A DNA stretch of 64,000 bases from Helopsaltes ochotensis (taxonomy: Eukaryota > Chordata > Aves > Passeriformes > Locustellidae): assembly GCA_013400155.1 (NCBI GenBank), contig VXBM01000421.1, positions 411,915 to 475,914 on the forward strand, given 5' to 3'. The stretch's first letter is position 1, and every line of letters starts with the position of its first letter. The position numbers and the translations under genes are program-made. This document shows, piece after piece, positions 25,481-34,210 of this stretch. The notes beneath the pieces are model-generated. The model searched no databases. It saw only the letters and a list, made by a program, of their open reading frames with translations, and was not told where the DNA came from.

Positions 25481-26713
25481 CCCCCAAGGCAGTGATGGTT
25501 TGCTGCATTGTATCCCGGGGCTGCGGCTTGGATCCCAAAATTAAAGTAATTTCTCTTTTTAAAAACAAAAAAAAAAAGTTCTTTTAAAAAAGATGTAGGC
25601 TTATTCACAGCAGCAAAAATGTTGGTTTTCTGTTCTGTAGTATCCGACACTGCGACGTTGGACTCTCCTTGGGCACAGAAATCCTGACTGACAGTTCAGA
25701 ATGGAAGCAGGGAAATACTGAATTCATGGTAAGATGGTGCAACAAGATGAGTTTTCCAGAAAACTGAAAGCTGAAGATTTCAGAATGACTTCAACACACA
25801 GATGTCTCTGCTTTGTTCCTCTACCAACTGATCATCCATTTCCTTCCTTTCTTCCTTTCTCTCTATCTTTTCCCAAGGCTGAAGTGCTCCTGGGTGAAGT
25901 CTCTGAACACAGGGGGGGTCTGTGGGGCTGGGCTGGGGCTCTCAACCCAACCCCTCCTCGTCCCCTCACCCCCTGCACACTCCTGCAGCTTCCCTTCTTC
26001 CTGTGTCCAGGGCAGGAAATGGACATAATTCATTCTAAGGAAAAAAAAATCAACTTGGAAAAGCACTCTGAACTTCTCCTACACCCACGTGACGGGATGG
26101 AACCGCGATGGCTGGAAAACTGCTCCTGACATGGATGGCATCATCACCACAGAGGGGCTTCTGCACAAAGAATCCCAAAGCCTATAAAGTCATTAAAAAT
26201 TGTGCATCGAAGGTTTGCTTTTTATTTTTTTTTGTCTTTTTTTTTTTTGTTTCGCTTTTAAAGGTTCATTATAAAAATCTCGTTAATTTTTTTTTTAATA
26301 CCAAGTCTGTGTAATGAATTATTTTAAATAGCTTATAAGAAAAGTTGGTTTGTTTTTAAATTCCAAAATGTTCCAACAGGTAGGAGAACACAAAGCCACT
26401 GCCGTGCTCGCCTTGGACTCCGGCTTTAGCTGGACCACGCTGCTTCGCTTGGAGTTTGCCAGTAGAAAATTTGCTGTGGACTTAAAAGTATTTTGTTTAC
26501 AAACACTTTGTGTTTTCTAGGCACAGTAAGATGTTGTGCTATATGGATTGGGAAAAAAAAGAGGCGGAATTCAGTGCTTCTGTTCTAGAGAGTAACAACA
26601 TTTGCCTTCCAACTACTGAGAATCCGTTTTCCTAAAGTGTGTGCCGGGACACCACTACTCACACGTGCACTCCCAGTCCCCCTCTCTCCCTCGCTGCGCT
26701 CCAGGGCCAGGGG

Positions 26714-26902
26714 TCAGTTCTCCATGGGGCTCGAGGTGCTCTCACTGCTGGCCTGGCTGCTGGCTTTAGGCCACAGTTGTTCCTGAAGTTCCTTGACCAC
26801 CTTCTCCAGGTGCTCCCGGGCCTCGCGCTCGTGCAGGAGGTCGGCGCGGAGCTGCTCGCGGTCGGCCTCGGCGTGCTGCAGCTTCACCTGCAGGTCCTCG
26901 AT
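26714..26902 (-). CDS. SKI: SKI exon 7, coding part (last coiled coil and C-terminus)
   Basis: 62 codons and TGA. IEDLQVKLQHAEADREQLRA continues into an uninterrupted leucine-heptad helix ending KELQEQLWP, as in mammals. The last 17 residues (KASSQASSESTSSPMEN) are a Ser-rich tail with no match to the mammalian tail. The acceptor is 'gtcctgtccccgcag'. The stop lies at 26714-26716 and the 3' UTR follows. Confidence 0.97.
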   Translation of the reverse strand: MEDLQVKLQHAEADREQLRADLLHEREAREHLEKVVKELQEQLWPKASSQASSESTSSPMEN

Positions 26903-29900
26903 CTGCGGGGACAGGACACACAGGGCTGGGGGACACGGGCTGGGACACGGCCTGGGCCTCCCCACGCACCGAGCACAGGGCCAGGGAAGCAAGAACGTGT
27001 ACTCCAGGCAGAGGATTATCAAGATTGAGGCGAGGAAGGAATTCCCTGGTCCTTTTTTCCTTATACTACAGCAGGACAGTGCCTGCTTAGCTTTGAAAGC
27101 CAAACATTCCCAGTGACTCCAGCTCCAGAAGAGTTAAGAAACAGTTCAAACTCTGGTCACTTCTTGAAGCATGGCTGTTACTTCTTTAGGCAGTGACAGC
27201 AGCTCAGCAAAGCAAACCCCAGGTGTTGGCACAGGGGATTCACTTTTAGCTCTTTTATAATGATTGTTAATGAAAGTGACCAGAAAGGGCCTTGGCTGCT
27301 GATGGGCCAGGCCTGTCCCAGCTCTGGATTAAAGGCCTGCAGTGTCCCCACTCTGCTCCCAGCAGGACCTGCAGCCGGCCCTTGGCCTCCCTGACCTCCC
27401 TGTTTGGTATTTTCTGACAGAAAAGGCAGAGAAAACTCCCAGGACTGGAGGGTGCAAATGCCAAAGAAACAGCACCCAGTGAGAAAGGAAAAGTCAGCAG
27501 TCTGCAAAGATTGCCATTTAACAAGGAAAGGAAACCTCCAATGGTTTGGGCTAAAATGCAGGTAAACCTCCCCCCATCCATGTCTGGATTTCAGTATCAA
27601 GGTAAGAAAAAGGGAAGGCACTAACCACAGCTCCTTGGTTAAAGCATTTCATGCTTTAACCCTACACAGAGGCATTTCCACCCTATGTTGCCATCTCCCA
27701 GCCTGGCCTGACGCTGTTTCTGTCAGACTGAGCCTGCCTAGAGAACTGTGGTTTCCTCAAAAATAATATGTGACCAACTTCCTCTTGCACCCCAAGCTGT
27801 AGCTGCAAGGATGTATAAAGCTTTATTTTAAAATTTCTCAAGACTTACGAACTTAAGTTACCATTTTATAAAATTCAGGCCTGGGAATGAGTTACTCACA
27901 GGAGTTTTGTTACCAGCTGTGCCAGCCACAGACCAGGAGCTGCCACATGCCCTTTGCCCAAGGACAGTTCTGGGGGGCACAGGGGTGGCTGTGCCAGGGG
28001 GCTGCTGCAGGGGACACTGCCACCTGCCAGGCCTGGCCTCAGAAAAGAGGAATAATTGGCTACTTGAGCTCTTTTTGAGATGATTTTTAGCCTTTAAGCT
28101 TAGGAAACCTCATCTATTTCTTCCCAAGGAGGGAATGCAGTTGGAGACTGAAAATGCCCAGTGTCCCAGAGACCCCCAGGACACACCTGAGCCCCCAGCC
28201 CATGTTCACCTGCCCTGGTGCTGCTCCCAGTGCAGGGAACGCCCAACACAGCAGCCCCAGGGCGGCTCTGTTTAGTCTGGACACTCCTTATCAGCCCTTA
28301 TCAGTGAGACATCCTGTGATGCTGAGAGGAAGCCCCACATCATTTCCTGCTCCTGGCCAGACGGGTCTCAGCGGGAGCAGGCGGCCACTCCCCTTCCTCT
28401 TATCAGAGCCCTGGGGAGTGTGAGCTTTGCTTCTGCTCTTCCCCTCCTCCCTTAAAGCCGCCGTGCCAGGGCCCTGCAGCTCCCACCTCCTCCAGGAGCA
28501 CCTGTGTCTCACAACAGGCTGCTCCAGCACCCCTGGAATTGCCTCTGCCACCAGCTTTTCAGGGCTACGTTGAACATGTAAACTATTTGAAGTATATATA
28601 AATACACACAAATTAAAGCACAGCTTTTGAGGGATGTGTTTGAGGGCTCCCCTGACCACGGGAGACCCTGCACACCTCTGTGGCAGGTGCACGGAGTGAG
28701 TTTCAATTTTTTGGAGTCCTGGCTGGCCCTGCCCTGTGTTGATGCCTCTCCCAGGCAGGCTCCCAGCTCAGGAGCCGCTCCAACCCCTCTGGCTCTCACC
28801 TGTGCCGAGTACTTGGCCCGCAGCCGGCCGGCCTCGCAGCCCTTGTCGCACACGCGGATCTGCCGCGCCTGCTCCAGCTCCCTCTTCAGCCGGATCCGCG
28901 ACTCGTTGGCCTCCTTCATCTTCTTCTCGTTCTCGGCTCGCAGGCGCTCGATCTCTTTCCGCAGGTTGCGCTTGGCCTCCGTTGCTTCCCTCAGCTTCTC
29001 TTTCTTGGCCACTCTCAGGAACTCCAGCTCCTGGGACAGAGGCAGGTAAGGAGTGAGCGCAAGGAAGCAGAGCTGCCAGGGGAGCCATCCAAGCCCCGTT
29101 CCCACCTCCTGCCACTCGTGACCAAGGCTAAACCCCGCTCTGAACTGTGCACGAGCCCTTCTCCTTTAAATCCTGTGGAGTTCCTGCACTCCAGCTACCC
29201 TGAAAGCCCAGGATAACAAAAAGCTCAGCGCTACAGCCCCATTTTGCTTTGTCAAGCAGAATAGCTGCGACCATCTGGGCCTGAATAAAGATGAACTGCA
29301 GTTGGAGAGAGCTCCAGCACCGGCTCCACGTTCCAAACCACCCGACTGCAGTGCCTGGGCTGGAGCTGAAGGCTCTGAAGATGAACAGAATGGAAAGTGC
29401 AGTTCTGAGTGTCCTTTGTGTACGGCAAAGCTCAACAGGACATCAGAAATCAGTTCCATTTTATCAAGGCCCCCCCAAAAAAATCCACTCAAGGCAAGGA
29501 CAGAACACAAACTGTGTCTTTTCTAGCTCTGGGGGGCTGTAGTGACTGGGGTGAGCCCCAAGACTCCTAACAACCAGCCCATGGACTGCCCTGTCACAAG
29601 AGCTGGAAAACTCCAGGCTAAAACCTGAAGCTGAATGTAAACTACAGTTTGTTCTGGGAACTGCCACTCCCCCGTCCAGGCTGGCAATCTCAAGTCCATG
29701 AGGGAATCATTAATTGAAGCAATAATGATAAGGAACCTTCAAGGTACAAAGGAAGAAACTCCTAAGTTGCTAAAATACATTCACACAAGCACAGAGATGT
29801 GGCTGGCATTTCCGAAATGGTTAAATTAGAAACTAAAGATCTATTTTTTCCCCCAGAAGCAGCATTTCCTCCCTGTCCGAGTCAAACCCTCCAGCCCCGG

Positions 29901-32900
29901 TTGCTGTGAAGTAACACTGCAGGGTCATGGGAAATTCACTCTTCTGACAATCTCACTTCCCAGCCAGGCCATTGTTAGCTCGGCCGTGCCTCTGGAAATA
30001 CACACACAGCCCCTGGAAATACATACACAGCCCCTGGAAATACACACACAGCCCCTGGAAATACATACACAGCCCCTGGAAATACACACACAGCCCCTGG
30101 AAATACACCCACAGCCCCTGGAAGTACACACACACACACATCTCTTTTGCATGGGGAACTGGGAACCCACCCCTTCCCAAATGGAGAACGATGGTTGGAC
30201 ACAGAGTCCCCTGCCCCTGACACAGGGCTTGATTTAACACCCGACTGCTTCATGGAATTCCTGCTTTAAGTACACACTATTTAGGTATTACACATAAATG
30301 TTTACTTTTAAATACATAAATGAAACACAGATTTACTGGAACACAAAGGAATTAAGCAATTTGCTCAGGGTAACTAAAAAGAAGAGCACCAGTTCTGGTT
30401 TTGTGTCTCCCACACTCCATCAAACCAGGCCCTTGTTTACACCATCCCATGGATCCTGCCCCAGCCTGGGAACAGCTCCACACCAAATATTCAAAGAGGA
30501 CACACAAATCTTCTACGTTGGCTCCCAGTTCTATTTCTCTGCACACTTTTTTACCCCAGCTCAAATAAAAGCCAGTTCACCATCACTGAGCTCAGTCCTG
30601 ACCTGCAGCCCTGCCTGATCACAGATACAACTGATGGATCCAGGATTTCCAGAAATAAGGAGCTGCTCCCCTGACTGAAGCTCAGCAGTGTGGCCAGTGG
30701 GATGCCTGACAAAGCCCTTACTTCAGCTGTGGCCATGTCCCAGGAACACCCTCCCTCACAGAGCCTTTAAAACTCCAGCTAAAGCCTCCAGAAATGTTTC
30801 CTGTTCAATGAAATGAAAACAAAATAAACTCTGCTGGACTAGGAGATTTTTTCAGTAATGAAAAGATGTTGATTTTGGTAACCATGGATTTATAACCCAA
30901 GGAAAAACAGGTGGCAAGCTTAAAAACGTAGGACTGGTTCCTGTGCTTTGGTTTCCTGGCTGGATTTACAAACAGAGCCCCAGCAAAAGGCTGTTGCTAT
31001 TTGGGAAAAATGAGGCAATTCCATTTCCAGAGCTCCCTGCTGGGCTGTACCTGGCAGGGCAGGGCAGGGCAGGGCAGGGCAGCCTTACCTGGTGCAGGCT
31101 GCGCTTGGCCTGCAGGGCCGCGTTCAGCTTCTCCTCCTGCTTCACCCTCATCTTCACCACCTCGTGCAGGAACTTCTCTTTGGCTTCTTTTGTGTCCAGG
31201 CCACTGTCCAGGGCCTGCCTGAGGTGCTCCAGCTCAGCCTCCAGCCCGCTGCTGTGGGGGTCGGGGTGTGCGGCCACCTCGTAGGAGCTGTTGACGGGGG
31301 CTGGGGGCTGCATCCCAGGGGAGCTCATGTCCTTGGCAGAGCTGGAGGAGGTGAAGGATGGGGAGGAGAGCGAGGATAAGGAGGAGGTGACTGGAAAACA
31401 GAAACATTGAAAATTAATTCTAAAATGTCAGAAATTAAGACGTAATTATATACAGCTCACATATATATTATACAGCTCAAAATGTGCTGAGGCCCTTTTG
31501 TACAGAGACACCTAATTATCAATTTTAAAAAGGAAAGGAAATGAAAAACCTACTCATTTTATACTTTGATACTTGAAATATGATGAAAATGCAACCTTGA
31601 CTTGCCATTTGTTTGAATTGTGACTGTGCAATTCAAGCCACAAAGGTACCATCGAGGCACTGGGCATCCAGAGCTCCGTTTAAACCTCATGGAAGCTGCA
31701 CAGGCACCCCTGCAAAAAAACCCAGCCCAAATAAACGGAAAGAAAGGCAGCCCCAAGTGTCACTTACATTCTTCCCTGGTTTCTACTTCAATCTCTGCTT
31801 CCGACTCCTTGTCCTCCTCGGGGGCGGTGGCCGTGGTGGCCGCGGTGGCCGCAGCCTCGGGGACGGCCGCGTGCTCCGTGTTGTGTTTCCTTTTCCTCGG
31901 CTGGGCAGAGCCCAGGGATTCGCTGCTCCTGGACACCACGGTGGCACAGGGAGGGTTGCTCACCATCTTCTGTTGGGCTGGAGGGGCCAGGGCCACGTTG
32001 GGGGCCACGGCGCTCTCAAAGCTCTTGTAGGAGTAAAAGCTGATTCGGAGCGAGAGGCAAAAAGCAAGGAGAAAATGGTCACATTGCTGACTTTGGAGAG
32101 CTTCCCAATCCAGTGTTACACGGCAAGCATGCACGGGAATGGCAGTGAGTCCCACTGATTTACACCAGCTGAACCTGCCCATGGTGCTATTTAGTGTTTT
32201 GCCCTCATTAAACCCAGGGATCCCATCCCAAGTGCCACATATCCTAAGAGCACCAAGGAGATGAGATCTCCCAGAGCCTAAAAGTCCTAAAGCTGTTTCC
32301 TCCTGCTCTTCACGGCACTGTTGTTTTACCCAGCTGCACAGCTGGACTTGTGTCTATCCACAAATGTTTTGTCAACTCAAAAGAGCACTTCCTTAAGGAA
32401 AACTGGGAAAGCATCTTCTTGTGCCCCTGTGATTCTGACACACACCTGAGTGTCCGTGTGTAAAACCACAGATACAACCACCAACAAACCTTTGGTTCAA
32501 CCGTGGTGTTAAGAGGAGCAATAACATAACATCAAGTATGTGGAATTTTGCAAAAAGCAGAGCAAAGACTTCGCAGCTTCAATTTGGCACCTATAACATG
32601 ATGTGGTATCAGTTAAAAATTCCCCTGGAGCTGTTGTAGATGGGTTTTACCCAATACTGAAATCAGTAAAGTTTCTCACAGGGATACCAAGGGCACTTAC
32701 ACCACTTCTCTCTCTACCTAGTTTAAAAATTAGGATATGGTGATGATAGGCTTTTTCCCTTCTACTTGCCTTTTTTTTAAATCAATCCCCACAGCTTCTA
32801 AGAAACTTGTTCATAAGGGCAGCACAACATGTTCTCCTTAATACTCCCTAAAAACACCTGGTCACTTAAGTCAAACTTTCCAAAGAAATCATCACCCTCA

Positions 32901-34210
32901 GGCAGAAATCTGGCTCGGAGGTTTTTCAGACTGCACAGCTCCAGTCTGGCACAGGGATGTCGAATTGCCCCGACACTTTGTGTTCTCAGTGTGACACCAA
33001 GGTCCCACCTGCTGTGGGTGACTCACTCAGTGCTGCTGCTCTCCAAGAGCAGAGCGTGGCCTCGGTGTCTGGACGGGTCTGACAGGCTCTGCAGCCAGGA
33101 CCCCCCAGGGCCAGGGCACATGAAGGGGCTGGGGAAATCTCTGCTGTCCTCCAACCTCCCTGGCACGGTGGGGAGGGGAGAGGATGGAGCTGTGCTGGGA
33201 ACAGGGAGCTGCTGCAGCTACCACGGACAGGGGCCTGGGAATGGCTGCATCTCCCTGAGCGCTGCCCCAGGACAGGGACTCCAATTTCCTTTGAGCAGCA
33301 AAGCCCAAGACCTTGGATGGCTGCACCCCTCACAGCAGCCCCCACCTCACTGGCAGGCATCACCTTTAACCCCCTTCATCGCAAACCAGCAACGCTTTTT
33401 TGTATTTCCTTTCTGCAAATTAAACCCCTGCAGCTGCACCCGGGGCCAAAGCCAGGAGCCCCTGCCATCCCCAGGCCCTGTCCCCATCCCTGTGCCCTTA
33501 CCTGTCCCGGATGAGGGCGGGCAGGTGGCTGGAGAGCTCCTTCTCGCTGGCAGAGACCGCGGGGGACCAGGGCCGGAAGGCGGAGAGGCGCTGCCGGGGA
33601 TGGACACAGCCGATGCTCTGGGGACAGCATGGGAAATGAGCGACTCCAACTACCTTGGAAACCAAAAATCACCCCAGAGGGGACCTGGGGCTTCCCAGGG
33701 CACCCTCAGTTATCCCCACTGGCCACAGCTCCTTGCTCAGAGGTTCCACTGGCAGAGGGGAACTGCACTGGTGGCTTTGGTTGGCCAATGAGCTCTGTGT
33801 ACTTTGTAGGGATCACAAAGAGCTCCTGAGCCTTGCAGGATTCCTGTACCTCAAAGGCACAAGGGAACTCCTTACTTGCTGTCACAATCCAGGTCAATGA
33901 GCACTGGAGGGTGACAAGGAATCTGGGGGGACTGTGTAGCTCAATGCTGACTAGGAAAAGGACAGAAATGTTACTGATTTAGAAACCCTGGGCATGTTCT
34001 TTCTCTCATTTTCCCTCTGGTTTCAGTAGAGTGATGCTTTGTGCCAATTTGATCTCTCTTGATTACAAAATATTCAACAATCACCTTATTAGATGAGCTG
34101 GATAAGGACCGTAACCAACTGGACTGTTTTTCCTTCTCAGTAGAAGCTGGAGATTGGGAAGCAGAGTCATCTATTTTGGGCTTTTTGGAAGCAGGAGGAT
34201 CTGAAGAGAC
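26714..34210 (-). CDS. SKI: SKI proto-oncogene, exons 2-7 (partial: exon 1 outside window)
   Basis: The coding parts are complement(26714-26902, 28800-29030, 31089-31390, 31768-32039, 33502-33617, 34085-34210). They total 1236 nt, 411 codons plus TGA, in one frame, and all borders are GT...AG. The product is Ski, a nuclear corepressor that binds SMAD2/3 and SMAD4 and recruits N-CoR/HDAC to silence TGF-beta and BMP targets. It dimerises with itself or with SnoN through its C-terminal coiled coil. Visible here are a Ser-rich linker, the PRKRK nuclear-localisation patch, an acidic EEDKESEAE segment and about 190 residues of heptad-rich coiled coil. The Dachshund-like and SAND-like domains are encoded by exon 1 upstream (to the right), so no start codon lies in the window. 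With the roughly 320 residues expected from exon 1, the protein would be about 730 residues, matching the family. No frameshift or premature stop is seen. Identification as SKI rather than SKIL rests on near-identity of the coiled coil to mammalian SKI. Confidence 0.95.
26903..28799 (-). other. SKI: SKI intron 6
   Basis: 1897 bp, GTGAGA...CCGCAG. It has no repeat family or nested exon that I can recognise. Confidence 0.9.
28800..29030 (-). CDS. SKI: SKI exon 6 (coiled-coil repeats)
   Basis: 231 bp, 77 codons, phase 0 at both ends. It reads ELEFLRVAKKEKLREATEAK... through KKMKEANESRIRLKRELEQ to CDKGCEAGRLRAKYSAQ. This is the Ski C-terminal dimerisation region, made of tandem repeats of about 25 residues with regular Leu and charged Lys/Glu/Arg positions. 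It is almost unchanged from human. The acceptor is 'gcctctgtcccag' and the donor is CAG|GTGAGA. Skipping would keep the frame but remove three repeats. Confidence 0.97.
29989..30139. repeat. Minisatellite, 21-bp unit x7, in SKI intron 5
   Basis: Seven units start CCCCTGGAAATACA and end CACAG. Units 1-5 alternate between ACACACAC and ACATACAC in the middle, giving a 42-bp higher-order period. Unit 6 has ACACCCAC, and unit 7 has a GAAGT change and runs into a (CA)n tail. The unit length is a multiple of three and lacks stops, which explains the open repeated frames on both strands. Confidence 0.95.
31053..31082. repeat. (GGCAG)6 pentanucleotide repeat beside the exon 5 donor
   Basis: Six perfect 5-bp units. 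On the SKI transcript strand they read (CTGCC)6 and begin at position +7 of intron 5. Confidence 0.95.
31089..31390 (-). CDS. SKI: SKI exon 5 (Ser-rich linker and start of coiled coil)
   Basis: 302 bp, 2 nt plus 100 codons. The first 20 residues are a Ser-rich run (TSSLSSLSSPSFTSSSSAKD). A variable Pro/Ala segment follows that differs from mammals. From GLEAELEHLRQAL onward the coiled coil begins, including KEAKEKFLHEVVKMRVKQEE, which is practically identical to human. It ends ...AKRSLHQ in phase 0. The acceptor is 'ctgttttccag' and the donor is CAG|GTAAGG. A (CTGCC)6 repeat begins at intron position +7. Confidence 0.96.
31391..31767 (-). other. SKI: SKI intron 4
   Basis: 377 bp, GTAAGT...TTTTCCAG. 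It is AT-rich and I see nothing else in it. Confidence 0.88.
31768..32039 (-). CDS. SKI: SKI exon 4 (nuclear localisation and acidic segment)
   Basis: 272 bp. It starts with the last base of the split Ser, then FYSYKSFESAVAPNVALAPP... It carries the basic patch PRKRK (about residue 47 of the exon), the classical Ski nuclear-localisation signal. A bird-type Ala/Thr run follows (EAAATAATTATAP), encoded by GCC/ACC-like codons, and then the acidic stretch EEDKESEAEIEVE. The acceptor is 'cgctccgaatcag' and the donor is AAT|GTAAGT. It ends in phase 1. Mammals have a shorter Ala/Pro-rich segment in place of the Ala/Thr run. Confidence 0.95.
32040..33501 (-). other. SKI: SKI intron 3
   Basis: 1462 bp, GTAAGG...CAG. 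It is GC-rich toward exon 3. A 320-codon open stretch on the opposite strand (32829-33791) crosses intron 3, exon 3 and part of intron 2. It has no recognisable homology and I do not call it a gene. Confidence 0.88.
33502..33617 (-). CDS. SKI: SKI exon 3 (38 codons plus 2 nt)
   Basis: It reads SIGCVHPRQRLSAFRPWSPA... and ends LPALIRD, then AG of a split Ser codon. This is almost the same as mammalian SKI. The acceptor is 'tgtccccag' and the donor is CAG|GTAAGG. It is phase 0 at the start and phase 2 at the end. It is strongly GC-rich, as expected for this gene. The FRPWSP motif is a conserved Ski/Sno feature. Confidence 0.95.
33618..34084 (-). other. SKI: SKI intron 2
   Basis: 467 bp, starting GTGATT and ending in CCCCAG. 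I see nothing else in it. Confidence 0.88.
34085..34210 (-). CDS. SKI: SKI exon 2 (42 codons)
   Basis: It reads VSSDPPAS...SSSNK, a Ser/Lys-rich linker directly after the exon 1 domains. The acceptor is 'tgcctttgtttcag'. The donor is AAG|GTGATT, with T instead of G at intron position +5. Length is 126 bp and both ends are phase 0, so skipping it would keep the frame. The segment 'SQSPAS' resembles proline-directed phosphorylation sites. Human SKI has a close counterpart at the same place. Confidence 0.92.

Larger units (their letters stand above)
22104..26713 (-). other. SKI: SKI 3' untranslated region
   Basis: This runs from the base after the TGA in the last coding exon to the distal AATAAA pair, about 4.6 kb, and appears to be unspliced. 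It is AT-rich, with long U-runs in the transcript (for example the A-rich block at 22540-22590 on the plus strand), and it has no CR1 or other retroposon. I placed its end from the poly(A) signals and the drop in AT-richness to the left. A shorter 3' UTR using an internal signal is equally possible. Regulatory motifs within it are listed separately. Confidence 0.6.
29031..31088 (-). other. SKI: SKI intron 5
   Basis: 2058 bp, GTAAGG...TCCCAG. It holds the pentanucleotide repeat at its 5' end and a 21-bp minisatellite at 29989-30139. I see no other feature. Confidence 0.9.

Noticed and set aside
29925..30253. Repeat peptides on both strands around the 21-bp array, and the thought of a CRISPR-like array
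   Set aside because: The unit is a multiple of three without stops, which explains the open frames. There are no unique spacers between the units, so it is a minisatellite and not a CRISPR array.
32829..33791. 320-codon open stretch on the plus strand, the longest in the window
   Set aside because: It runs antisense across SKI intron 3, exon 3 and part of intron 2. It exists because this region is GC-rich and stop-poor. No domain, repeat or splice context supports it.
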